A stretch of 16,784 bases of DNA from Chondrilla cf. caribensis (GCA_964020155.1 OZ026567.1:475398-492181), one strand, 5' to 3'; counted from the stretch's first letter, positions 1 to 8,934 are shown. A program made the numbers and translations. Notes: generated by a model from the sequence alone, not told the origin.

Positions 1-1
1 C

Positions 2-649
2 CCAGATTTGGTGGATCATCTAAGCACAGTTAATTTTGAGCTAATGACCAGAATTTTCAATCTTTCTGATGAGATCTACCAGTCACTAAAACTATCTTGT
101 GAAGATTACATTGGCTCACTAATTTCCAATGATCCCTTCCTTTACCAACCTCACTGTCTCCCTGACAATCGTCAGTTGATGTGGAGAGAGATAAGAGGAT
201 ACTGGAATCCTCTCGACATCAAGTTCGTTGAGAGGATAATTAGATGGATTAGAGATTCAGATCTCCTCGGCCTCCTTGAGCAGCACCGTAGTCTTGTTGT
301 TCAATTTTCAACCATCACCTTGCAACAGTGGCGGAGGAAGCAGGTGGCTATCAAGAAAGGGGACCTCCACCTCACAGCAAAGGTCGAAGAAGATCCAACC
401 ATTAAAAAAATCCTTCATATACAGGAATTCCTTGTAAAATTAGGAGTAGACAATAGCCTTTTCGCAGGATACAAGGAAGGATCTGTGGTTCTCTACTTCT
501 TGATCAGTCTGACCTCAGCTCATAAGATGCTGTCTGCTCTCCCAACACATCTGTCTGAGCTCCATTCCATGGGAGTCCTCATCATTGGAGTGGTTGGACA
601 GTGGGAGGTGGATGTTGTCAAGGAGAAAACAGCCTTCAATATGACAAGG
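2..649 (+). CDS. Gene A exon: conserved middle domain (5' truncated by window)
   Basis: Open in frame from base 2 (Pro-Asp-Leu-Val-Asp-His-Leu) and clearly homologous to the exons at 9680-10389 and 14277-14974. Shared landmarks are LKLSCE-YIGSL, YQP--LP--R--MW--IR-FWN-LD, the C-terminal strand VVLYFLIS, and MGVL followed by GQWEVDV. The exon ends at AGG before GTGTGT; the paralogues end at AAG before GTACGT or GTACAT, in the same phase 0. The frame stays open past 649 only because it reads into the GT microsatellite. Gene A is the most diverged of the three in this domain. Confidence 0.85.
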
Positions 650-651
650 GT

Positions 652-701
<50 letters not shown>

Positions 702-3700
702 GTGCGTGTGTGGCTACTTGTTCAACACGCGCATACACAATATTAATGTGGTACTCCCTCAGGGAAATGTATACAGTGGGACCCCTGTAATCAGGACACC
801 TTGGGTCAGTCTTTTCTTGTCCTGATTATAGGAGTGTCCTAATTTCAGGGGTTATGTACTTTGGATTGAAATTAAGGGGCATGCACGACGCGTGGGCGTA
901 ACTCGTCGGCCATTTTGGGTGGCAAAAAGACACGCTGCGGGAGCAATACGAAATTTGTCTAGTTGTAAGAGTTCTAGACACTTCATCTTCGAACTACGTA
1001 AACCTCAAATTTCTTACAGACATGAGCTAATAAGGTAAAATCCAAATCGTCTTCGTAACGAATACTTCCTAATGATCGCATTTTCACCTCGAAACCCCCT
1101 GCACGTATGGATTGTCAGGACCAAAGGTATTGGTGGACAAACTGGAGAAAATCTCACAGCCTCAGAAAATTTTGATTTGTCCGTTTTATTGTGTATAATT
1201 TACTACTGATTGGTATACACTGGTTCATATTTTCCCGTCTGTTTTACGGAATAACGAAAGTCCGTTCTTCAGGGGGCATTGACATACATTACAATACGGA
1301 ATAAGTTGGTTCCAAAATTATGCGTTTGTTTTAGCGCAGTGTCCGTATTTCAGGGGGCCGGATTATAGGGGTCCCACTGTATATGTGTTTTATCACTGAT
1401 ATCTTCATATTATTTTATCTCACAAACCATTTTTGAATCATAGGATCCATCTGATGTCTCAAGTAGACCTTTACTGTGGAGGGTGCTGCTTGAGCAAGGA
1501 GAGAAACATCGATCTGTCCAAGGGAACTTGGTTGCCAAGGATAAATCCCCTTCAGCTGACAGAAAGATTCGAGATCTGGAATCCCAGCTTGTTTCTCTGA
1601 GACAGAAGAACAGTGATCTTGAAGGGAAGCTTGAGCAGGCCAAGGTATGTATGTGCTGCATGTCGTGGCACCAGGCTGTGTATGTGTGCGACAGATGTAT
1701 TCCTATGTATGTATGTATGTATGTGCATATTTGTATAAGTATGATATGTATGCATCTATGTACGTATGTATATGATAGAGAATAGATGTCAATCTGAATC
1801 CTCATAATAGGCAAATCTTGTCCAAAGAATCATTTTAATAATAAATGATCTATAAAGGGAAGAAAAATGTACGGTTGCTGCTGTTTATTCGTACATTTGA
1901 ATTTGTGCATTAGAAATATCACTGATCATCATGCGGATTGCGTGTGACTGCCCACACTACCTGTTACTTGTTTACATAGCACCTTAACCACAAAATTCTA
2001 GTCGACACCCTCGAATCTCACATGTTATACCTGTGTCTGTATGAGCCCATACATGTGCAGTTTGAATATAAAAATATGTATGTACATGCATTGCATGCAA
2101 AAATATATGTACGTATATGTACGTTGCTGCATGTTGACCCAGTCAAACTAGCCAGTTGAAGTTTTCCACTTGATCATTTGTGTTGAGTATATATTATACA
2201 TTCCTTGCATAGAATTGTGTTTGTACTTTCATACCTAGCCTGTGTAACCATGTACATCGTAACATGCATGTATGGTTCTGGACTGCATAAGTTTGTACTC
2301 CATAGGACAGGTGTTGCTCATGTACAGAGATTGGTTTGTCTGTCAGAGTGTATTGCTGACAATATTTCAATGATATTGTATTATTCACACGTTATTTCTG
2401 CAAACTGAATCACAGGTTAGGGACATTCCCCCAAGCAGTGGACCAGGTCTTGTTGTTGAGAGCCGTACCGGACAGGACCAGGTAGAAGGGAGCGGGAATA
2501 ACTCCCTGATAGCTATCTCACCCAAAGACGATGAATTGCTCGATATTGATGAATCTGACCCCAAAGTATTGATAAGAAGTGAGCACACAGTCAAGACAGT
2601 GGACAGTGGAGAAGGTGAGTAGCAGTGTGTTGTTGTTTAATTTTGACACACCTTTGTATTCTCACGTACATACAAATGTAATAGCTGAAGTAACTCTGGT
2701 GTGGCTGTATTGGATATGGATAGAGACACTTTGATTTACAGTGGAACCTGTTAATCTGGACTCTGGAAAAAGCGGACACCTGCATTTAACAGACATTAAA
2801 CTATTGTCCCGAATCTTTCTCCATTTTAAACTGGTATTTAGGCACCTGAAAAATCCGGACACCTCTGTATTCCGTAATCAGGACAGCCATTTACAGTCCC
2901 GTTACATCATTAGTTTGTAAAATTGCCTGCATATTCCGGACAGTGCTAAATAATATTATTTTTAAAACTGGCAAGAATGCATTGTCAAGCAAAACAAACA
3001 ACATATCGATCGAATATAAAGCTTGGTTATTGTTCAATTCTATCGAATGCGTCTCAATCTTTTTAGATACTTCTCAGGACCGTGAAAACAAGTAATTCGA
3101 GTTAAAATCCACCGCCCCACACACTCGAATTACTTGGGTGTCTTTCCTAGGTTTAAAAGAACCTTCACTGAAATTATTACATTAGGCGAAGCCTTTGCAC
3201 TCTAATTCTAGCCCAATTTCCAATTCTAAGCGTTTCGAAATCGGCCATCTTTTCTCGCGCAATATAAATTCACTGTTGCAGTTATGCTTGGGAATTGGGT
3301 TTTTTTTAACTTGAACAATATACACACACGGGACTTCTAGACCATATCAAGCTCCATGCAGTCCCTAATCACTGATTACATTTGAAAATCTACTTTTCCT
3401 GTCATATATAACATGCATATCAGTATATTATTTATTATTGTGTTGAGTAATTGAAGTAAACTCCAAAGTCTAGCGACATGATAGGCAACCCTGGGAAATC
3501 AGGACACCTTTATAATCAGGACACTTCTTGCGGTCCCCAAGTGTCTGCATTATACAGGTTCCACTGTAGTTGTCTACAAGGGTGGAGCATACCACACATG
3601 CACAGAATGTAGCTGTTCATTATGTGGTGGTGATTTCTGTACTTTTCATACTCCGGATTAGCTACATTTTTTGAATGTATGCACTGAATGATATTATTGT

Positions 3701-4714
3701 CTCACAGGACATCTACCTGAGATTTCTGAAGAGAGATATGTGCCATCGCACCCTTTGGTCCGCAGTGGTATGCAAATCTTTGTGAAGACCCTGCTTGGCA
3801 AGACTATCACCCTTGAAGTGGAGCCAAGTGACACTGTTTATAATGTGAAGGTCAAGATTCAAGACCAGGAAGGCATCCCACCAGATCAGCAGCGTCTCAT
3901 CTTTGCTGGCCGGCAATTGGAAGACAGTCGTACTCTCGGTGACTATAACATACAAAAAGAATCCACTCTCCACTTGGTATATCGTCTCCGTGGTGGTATG
4001 CAAATCTTTGTGAAGACCCTGACTGGCAAGACAATCACTCTTGGAGTGGAGCCAAGTGACACAGTTGACAATGTGAAGGCCAAGATTGAAGACAAGGAAG
4101 GCATCCCACCAGATCAGCAGCGTCTCATCTTTGCTGGCCGCCAACTGGAAGATGGTCGTACTCTTGAAGACCATAACATACAAAAGGAATCAACTCTCAA
4201 CTTGGTACCACGTCTCCATGGTACATCCCTAGCTGATTGTATTCTAGTCTTTGTGAAGGTCGGGAAACACAAGACTGTTGCTACTGAAGTGGAGCCAAAT
4301 GACACAGTGGATGACATGAAGACCAAGATTCAAGCCAAGGAAGGCATCCCACCAGATAAGCAGTGTATTTTTTTCAAAGACAATGAACTGGAAGGTGGTC
4401 GTACCATAGATAGCTATGGCATTAGTGAACAATCCACTCTCCACCTGGTGCCTCTCCGTAACAGTACTGTGTCCGTTAGAGTGAGCAATGATGAAGTTGT
4501 CAGTTTCCCAATCAATTTTCAAATTGATACCGTTGCTGATATCAGAAGATGGGTGGAGGAGGAAAAAGGAGTTCTACCACAGCAGTTCTTCTTAAATGGT
4601 GAACCACTCTCAGAGAAAGACGACGAGACACTACTTGAGTATGCCCATGTACCCAACTTGACTCTCCAGACTTACCAAGAACAAGGAACTCAGTCCAAGT
4701 GTTCGATGATGTAG
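2..4714 (+). CDS. Gene A: conserved domain + coiled coil + four ubiquitin-like repeats + CaaX (5' partial)
   Basis: Spliced gene, exons join(<2..649, 1444..1644, 2416..2614, 3708..4714). The visible product is 684 residues and starts inside the conserved middle domain, so the upstream exon (a CARD in paralogues B and C) lies outside the window. Order in the visible part: middle domain about 1-216, coiled-coil linker about 217-283, acidic linker 284-370, ubiquitin-like units at about 371-446, 447-521, 527-600 and 606-668, and C-terminal CSMM at 681-684. All introns are GT..AG and phases match (0, 0, 1). The first two UBL units are near-ubiquitin with Lys48 changed to Arg, joined by RLRGG-M; the last two are strongly diverged. 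Inferred role: membrane-attached signalling adaptor that displays linear di-ubiquitin. No name is given because I do not recognise a described gene with this layout. Confidence 0.85.
650..712 (+). repeat. (GT)n microsatellite at the splice donor
   Basis: A nearly pure GT run starts at the predicted donor of the intron, broken only by a few T or C changes. It would offer several overlapping GT donors. Confidence 0.9.
774..1379. mobile_element. Pogo/mariner-like MITE 1 (606 bp)
   Basis: The left end reads CAGTGGGACCCCTGTAATC and the reverse complement of the right end reads CAGTGGGACCCCTATAATC, so the terminal inverted repeats differ at one base over 19 bp. The element is flanked on both sides by TA (772-773 and 1380-1381), the target-site duplication typical of Tc1/mariner/pogo transposons. 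There is no transposase frame inside, so it is a non-autonomous element. The CAGTGGRACC start is shared with the elements at 2739-3566 and 13881-14055. Confidence 0.88.
1444..1644 (+). CDS. Gene A exon: coiled-coil linker
   Basis: An in-frame exon of 67 codons between a TAG acceptor and AAG before GTATGT. It begins DPSD, comparable with DELN and DEPE at the same position in genes B and C, then diverges. Its second half ([17 protein letters not shown] and onward) has hydrophobic residues at heptad spacing with charged residues between, a likely short parallel coiled coil of about 30 residues. The equivalent exons in B and C are only 26 and 28 codons and lack the heptads, so the coiled coil is specific to A. 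Confidence 0.8.
1645..2415 (+). other. Gene A intron with GTAT repeat and sequence shared with gene B
   Basis: GT..AG intron of 771 bp. It starts with GTAT/GTGT-rich sequence (to about 1790). Bases 2036-2164 are closely similar to 11562-11688 in the corresponding intron of gene B. No exon is supported inside. Confidence 0.7.
2036..2164 (+). repeat. Intronic segment duplicated at 11562-11688
   Basis: Starts TCTGTATGAGCCCATACATG and runs about 129 bp with few differences from the gene B copy. It lies in the intron after the linker exon in both genes, so it is either a shared ancestral intron sequence or a dispersed repeat that entered both. Confidence 0.85.
2416..2614 (+). CDS. Gene A exon: acidic linker
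   Basis: Exon of 199 bp between a CACAG acceptor and a GAAG donor site before GTGAGT, ending in phase 1 and joining correctly to the next exon at 3708 (G plus GA gives Gly). It encodes a low-complexity linker rich in Gly, Ser and Asp (for example [11 protein letters not shown]) with no recognised domain. Support comes from frame continuity and strong splice sites. It has no clear counterpart in B or C. Confidence 0.75.
2739..3566. mobile_element. Pogo/mariner-like MITE 2 (828 bp)
   Basis: The left end is CAGTGGAACCTGTTAATC and the reverse complement of the right end is CAGTGGAACCTGTATAATGC. TA flanks lie at 2737-2738 and 3567-3568. Sub-terminal GGACACCT-type motifs recur inside both ends, as in MITE 1. 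No transposase frame is present. It lies wholly within a gene A intron, in sense orientation with respect to splicing. Confidence 0.87.
3090..3135. repeat. Perfect 13-bp hairpin inside MITE 2
   Basis: AAGTAATTCGAGT at 3090-3102 and its exact complement ACTCGAATTACTT at 3123-3135, separated by a 20-base loop. Confidence 0.85.
3708..4714 (+). CDS. Gene A last exon: four ubiquitin-like repeats and CaaX
   Basis: Starts after a CTCACAG acceptor; the stop is TAG at 4712-4714. Unit 1 is near-ubiquitin and ends RLRGG; differences from canonical ubiquitin include T9L, E24Y, A28V, K33Q, K48R, G53S and L71Y. Unit 2 follows without spacer at Met and has E16G, Q31E, K48R, S57E, Y59H, H68N and L71P; its end is RLHG-T, so the di-glycine is lost. 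Lys63 and the Leu8/Ile44/Val70 patch are kept in both. Unit 3 (from ILVFVKV) and unit 4 (from TVSVRV, with [15 protein letters not shown]) are diverged UBL folds without Gly-Gly. The protein ends KCSMM, a CaaX box with terminal Met, which favours farnesylation. The repeats are also highly alike at DNA level, as expected for an exon derived from a polyubiquitin gene. Confidence 0.92.
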
Positions 4715-4907
4715 CAGTGAATTCACACTAGATTACTAGTGACATTGTGTGTTTTGTTGTTTATCTAGATATATTGAATTTTAGTTTGTTTTTTGTATTT
4801 TTATCATTTTGTTTCATGTCACACTTCCTTCTGTAATATGTGCAGTTGTGTAATAATTCACATGATAGCATATGACGTCATCTCAACATGGGCAAAGATG
4901 CATAGTC
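4715..4907 (+). other. 3' flank of gene A
   Basis: AT-rich, T-rich sequence after the stop codon, probably the 3' UTR. I see no canonical AATAAA before the repeat that starts at about 4908, so the polyadenylation site cannot be placed. Confidence 0.5.
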
Positions 4908-5190
4908 TGGCGAACCAGACCTAAATTATTCGCTGGGGGCGGTTAATTTGCGATCCGAAAACCAGGACCACATGATCTGCACATATTATTGAGCATCACA
5001 TAATATTGCGTAGCTCAAGATGGTGGGATCGAGTATAAATTCGGGGCGTGGCTCTTTAGCCCTTAATTCAGCTTACGAGCCTTTCTCTTCCTCCTGACAT
5101 CTCAAAAGTATACTTCAGATCTAGCTTCATTAAGTAGTTAAGAACGCGAATTGTTGTAATATCCTCCATTGAAGTCTTTTCATTGAGGTA
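4908..5190 (+). repeat. Dispersed repeat, copy 1
   Basis: Begins TGGCGAACCAGACCTAAATT and ends near CATTGAGGTAGGT. It aligns along its length with 5706-6059, sharing for example GGGCGGTTAATTTG, CATAATATTGCGTA, CTCAAGATGG, GGGCGTGGCTC and GACGCGAATTGTTGTAATAT. Same orientation, no coding capacity. The family is not recognised. Confidence 0.85.
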
Positions 5191-5705
5191 GGTACCGTAC
5201 ATGTTGATGATAGAGAGAAACACCTATCATTATTCAAATCGAGGAATAAAGATGAGTTATAAAAATGAAATCAAGACCAAAGCCTAGGACACAGGGTTAA
5301 AAGCAACAGACAGCTAAGGTCGTTTATGCCGTTCCTGGCAAGGCAGGGACGAAAAATATCCTCATTGGCGAACTGGATACGTCATCCTGGTGAGCAGCAG
5401 TTCGCAAATTGCGAGAGGGGTACCCGTATTAGCCGCCACCAGTCTTCGTTTCAGACTACAATTCTCTATTATTCTTCGCCCCAAAATGGTCACATTTCTT
5501 CTTCGTCTTCATTTTGGTTGGCAAACTTCTTCTACACTTCAAAATCTTCTCTTCTTCTTCCTCTATGTTATGATTCGATTCTTCTTCCTCTAATTATGTA
5601 CTAGGTGTGCACTTTGTGCAGAAACTCGCAAAGGAAGAATGTATGATCTAGTCTAGGTATACGTACATATCTATAAAATCGAAATAGAGTGCATGCATGT
5701 TATTA
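5191..5705. other. Spacer between repeat copies; pyrimidine-rich tract
   Basis: No gene supported. Bases of about 5465-5590 on the + strand are strongly CT-rich with repeated TTCTTC/CTTCTT motifs. A short inverted repeat GCGAACTG (about 5366) / CAGTTCGC (about 5398) echoes the TGGCGAAC start of the neighbouring repeat family, so a third decayed fragment may be present. Confidence 0.5.
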
Positions 5706-6059
5706 TGGCGAACTAGACCTGAATTAGCCGCTAAGGGCGGTTAATTTGGGATCCCAAGCGTAAGAATGGCTCACGTGATCTGACATGCTGCATCGCGTCG
5801 ACGCGACATAATATTGCGTATAACTCAAGATGGTCGGAGCATAGACACTCTAAACTACGTAACCGTTACGTAGTTTAGAGTGTCTATGGTCGGAGTACTT
5901 CACTGGATTTCAGGGCGTGGCTCCTTAGCTCTTCAACTTATAAGCCTTTCTGTTCCTTCCGGCATCTCAAAAAGTATATTTCAGATCAAGCTTCATTGAG
6001 CAGTTGTTAAGGACGCGAATTGTTGTAATATCCTCTATTGAAGCCTTCTCGCTGAGGTG
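5706..6059 (+). repeat. Dispersed repeat, copy 2 (with palindromic insertion)
   Basis: Full-length partner of copy 1, starting TGGCGAACTAGACCTGAATT. It is longer mainly because of a 56-bp insertion at 5840-5895. It also contains a 14-bp perfect palindrome TCGCGTCGACGCGA at 5793-5806, absent from copy 1. Confidence 0.85.
5840..5888. repeat. Perfect 24-bp inverted repeat with 1-base centre
   Basis: The left arm starts CATAGACACTCTAAACTACG at 5840 and its exact complement ends at 5888; the centre is C at 5864. The ten bases ATGGTCGGAG occur just before (5830-5839) and again at the right edge (5886-5895). Copy 1 of the host repeat has only one similar stretch (ATGGTGGGATCGAG) and no palindrome, so this is an insertion with a duplicated flank. 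Confidence 0.93.
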
Positions 6060-6449
6060 AGTTCCATATCAATATGCTTTTGATGTAGCTAGCTACATGT
6101 CGATGATATACATTATCGTTTTTGTCAGTAAAATCCGATGTAGCAGCATGCATTATAACCCCGGTCCTATACTTAAGCCCATTCTATAACGGTACCATAT
6201 GCAGTGATTGACACTAAGTCTAGATAGCTAGCTAGTTAAAAATTCACGTTTTATTTGGATCCTTTTCACGTTTACAACCCTCCACGAGTCTCCTCTTAAT
6301 ACTATCACTCCATAATCTCCCATTCAAGTAAGTATAGGTATAGGCGGAGCCCTCAGGTGTTAATCACTAAACTCCCGTTCCCATTGTAATAGTATATAAT
6401 ATTATATAAGTTTAACTATCTTGTACCATGATAAAAGACATCCAAAAGC
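6060..6449. other. AT-rich intergenic stretch without a gene
   Basis: No open frame, RNA gene or clear repeat that I can support. It contains short TAGCTAGC and ATATTATATAA runs only. Confidence 0.5.
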
Positions 6450-7031
6450 TAGTCTCGCGTAGCCGACCCTTGATCCGCCATTTTATTTTGTTCGGGTGGA
6501 TAGGGTTTGGTCTGGTTTGGAATCTATTTCTGTACCATGGCACAGGAATTTGTGCGCCCAATCAGATTGCAGAATGCCTTTTAGATGCAAAAACGTGAAC
6601 GACTATTGGTGGTTCATTTCCAGTATAGAAGTGTAGTTTGGCTATCGTTGAATTCTAAATCTGTGAAACCACCTGCTCACGTAAATTTGGTCGGCACTAT
6701 CTATCTCGCCGTGTCAAATCGGGGGTAATGGTCTCCCTTTTGTGACAAATCTCAAAACATATGGCTGTTTGCTTCAGAATTCAAAATTATTCTGTATTTT
6801 AGAATTGTAATTGCTGCACAAAGTCAACAGGACTCTGCTGAAGACAATGCATCCTTCGTCAACCGTTGTGCAAGAGTAAAATACCCCCTTGGAATATGCG
6901 ATATATTTTTGATTTGTCATCGTCGACTTCGCCTCCTGGTACAGAAATAGATTCCAGATTAGACCAGATCCTTTCTCTGTGCTGCCCCAACAAAATAAAA
7001 TGGCGGATCAAGGGTTGGCTACGCCAGACTA
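6450..7031. mobile_element. Element with about 100-bp terminal inverted repeats (Mutator-like?)
   Basis: Bases 6451-6546 (TAGCCGACCCTTGATCCGCC and on, through GAATCTATTTCTGTACCA) are the imperfect reverse complement of about 6933-7030 (TGGTACAGAAATAGATTCCA through GGCTACGCCAGACT). The outer flanks TCCAAAAGC (6441-6449) and TCCGAAGGC (7032-7040) match at seven of nine bases, which would fit a decayed 9-bp duplication as in Mutator-like elements. No transposase frame is present, so it is non-autonomous. The long inverted repeats are directly visible; the superfamily is inferred. Confidence 0.8.
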
Positions 7032-7235
7032 TCCGAAGGCACACCCTGAGTATGTAGGTTACTTGATTCAACTGCCTCTCTTCATTTAACTTGTTCTTTC
7101 TCTCGCGTTTTATGGTTAAATCGATTCTTCACTGTCCAAATGTAGAGTTCTAGCTCCAAGACTGTTAGCTATACGAATGGCCAAATTGTTTCAAGAGCCA
7201 AACTGCTTGGTAGCTACAATTGGAGTAAGCTGTCG

Positions 7236-7330
7236 GTCTCTATCTACTGGATACCTGACCCAAATGTCTCTATCTACTGGATACCTGACCCAAATGTCTC
7301 TATTCAGTAGATACCTAACCCAACCGTCTC
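7236..7330. repeat. 30-bp tandem repeat, about three copies
   Basis: The unit begins GTCTCTATCTACTGGATACC. Copies 1 and 2 (7236-7295) are nearly identical; the third (from 7296) has diverged and the array fades at GTCTCTAGTAGG. There are no unique spacers, so it is not a CRISPR-type array. Confidence 0.85.
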
Positions 7331-8934
7331 TAGTAGGAGCGCGATCCGATCGTCCCTTTCCAGTGAAATTCTAGCCGTCCTCGATCTATGGTATCAATGT
7401 GGAATTTTGTTTTGTTGATAGCTACCTTGGTTTGTTGAAAGGGTTTGATTCGATATCGATACATTCGAATTTGATGGTATGTTTCCATTTTGAAGCTAAT
7501 GTGAGCACATAAACTTGATCTACTTGTTACAGAGCACTTATACACCTCGTGAACATTAATGAGGTAAATTGTACACTCAACCACACCAAAAAAACGTCCA
7601 CATATTATGGTACAATGACTGTTATATTATAACTGTAATTACATGGCATTATAATTAATAATGTAATATGAGATAATTCTGGTCACTTATGATAGCCCAC
7701 AATACACGACAAGCAAGTTGCTGATTGTAATAGAAAATTGCTTAATTTCAAGTTACAGGAAAATGTTATGAATACTATTACCCCATTTACCTTCAAGTTG
7801 TGCTATTGCTGTTTTTATGAGTATTCAAAGTACATCCATGCTGGTGATAACCTATATGTACCAGGTAGGAGCGCTTTGATACTGTTAATAATCTGCTAGT
7901 ACAGGCAGTGTTCAATATATATACACTATTCAGTCAGAGACCATGTGCGAGTAAGGTTCGGGATTCAAAGTCTGAGAGTAACCCATCCAATTGGCTGCAT
8001 AGCACCTCTGTATACAAAGGAACTAATTATATAATGGTAATGATTGTGTTGATCAAGTGATCTAAATTTAGAGTTTGTGTTTTTTTTATACTTTGTATGT
8101 CTACCGATGGGTATTATAGGTGTTGCCTTGATCCTCTTTCAAATACTCAACCCTCAGTCACACATGGTCCTATGAATCCATCCATCTGTGAATATTGAGC
8201 ACTGCTTATTGCTGATGGTATCCACTCATGATTACTGAGGAGTGTATCCATGGAGGATATGTTAGCTCCAGTTTACCAACATGTGTTTGTTGTGATGCGT
8301 GCGGAGGTGTAAAAGGACAACTGTTTGAGAAGAAATGTTCAAGGAACTCATTTGGGTTGAAGACTTCACCGAAGGAAGAGGAATAAGAGGATGGTTATGG
8401 AAAGTGAAGAGATTTGTTCAAAGGTCTGTGTGTTGGGCCAGTTGAAAGCAGTGTTGCAGTAGTTGTTGTTGTTCTCTAGCTGTTGTTGTTGATGACATAC
8501 TTCACATTACTATACTGTCACCCACTTTTGTTCCAGATTTATATCGGCAGAAGAGTTTGCTGACATGGCATAAATTGGTGGACTGGATTTAGCTCAAGAT
8601 CACAGATCAGTGTGGAGTGACTGTAAATATCAATTATTATTGATTTAATTAACATTGTGATAATTATAACATGCTACAGTGTGAGTTATGAATCTTGCAT
8701 ATAATATTACGTGTCACTTCGTGTGTGGATTAAATAGACAAGATTAATCTGTCTTGCTAGATCTGGCGCCCACCGATGTTGAAAGTACCCCGCCACAGAC
8801 GCGATCGCTATATACATACATTATGCATATGCATAGTCAATCGACATTGTTATTATAGTTCGTGGTCCTGTGGTCGATCGAAGGAGGGATGAAATGATAT
8901 AATATTCTTTCAAATTGACACTACTAAGTAGAAA
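7331..8934. other. Intergenic region upstream of gene B
   Basis: About 1.6 kb with no coding exon, tRNA or rRNA that I can support. It is AT-rich, with a TTGTTGTTG run near 8462-8492. It should contain the gene B promoter and any 5' UTR exon; a TATATA stretch near 8810 lies about 125 bp before the start codon but is not a proven TATA box. Confidence 0.5.

Larger units (their letters stand above)
650..1443 (+). other. Gene A intron carrying a GT microsatellite and a TA-flanked element
   Basis: GT..AG intron of 794 bp. It begins directly with a long GT repeat, so the donor site is part of the microsatellite. Most of the remainder is the inverted-repeat element at 774-1379. No coding exon was found inside. 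Confidence 0.75.
2615..3707 (+). other. Gene A intron, mostly a TA-flanked element
   Basis: GT..AG intron of 1093 bp, phase 1. About three quarters of it is the inverted-repeat element at 2739-3566. Nothing coding is supported in the rest. Confidence 0.75.

Noticed and set aside
500..600. Transmembrane helix at the hydrophobic end of the middle domain (VVLYFLIS region)
   Set aside because: The hydrophobic run is too short and is followed by a polar helix; it looks like a buried beta strand.
1410..1814. 134-residue minus-strand frame
   Set aside because: It overlaps the coiled-coil exon and the adjacent GTAT repeat and shows no domain; it is a shadow.
3713..4183. 156-residue minus-strand frame
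   Set aside because: It is the reverse complement of the ubiquitin-like exon, and its internal repetition just mirrors the UBL repeats.
3771..4714. Ordinary polyubiquitin gene
   Set aside because: The UBL exon joins in frame to upstream exons, only one of four units keeps RLRGG, and the C-terminus is CaaX rather than Gly-Gly plus a short tail.
4908..5190. tRNA-derived SINE
   Set aside because: I looked for A and B box promoter motifs and a cloverleaf and could not support either.
5326..5604. 92-residue plus-strand frame in the A-B spacer
   Set aside because: Composition follows the CT-rich tract; no domain, no homologue in the window and no convincing context.
7236..7330. CRISPR-like array
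   Set aside because: The repeats are directly adjacent with no unique spacers, and the genome is eukaryotic.
7177..7374. 65-residue frame with STGYLTQ repeats
   Set aside because: It is generated by the 30-bp tandem repeat; no other support.
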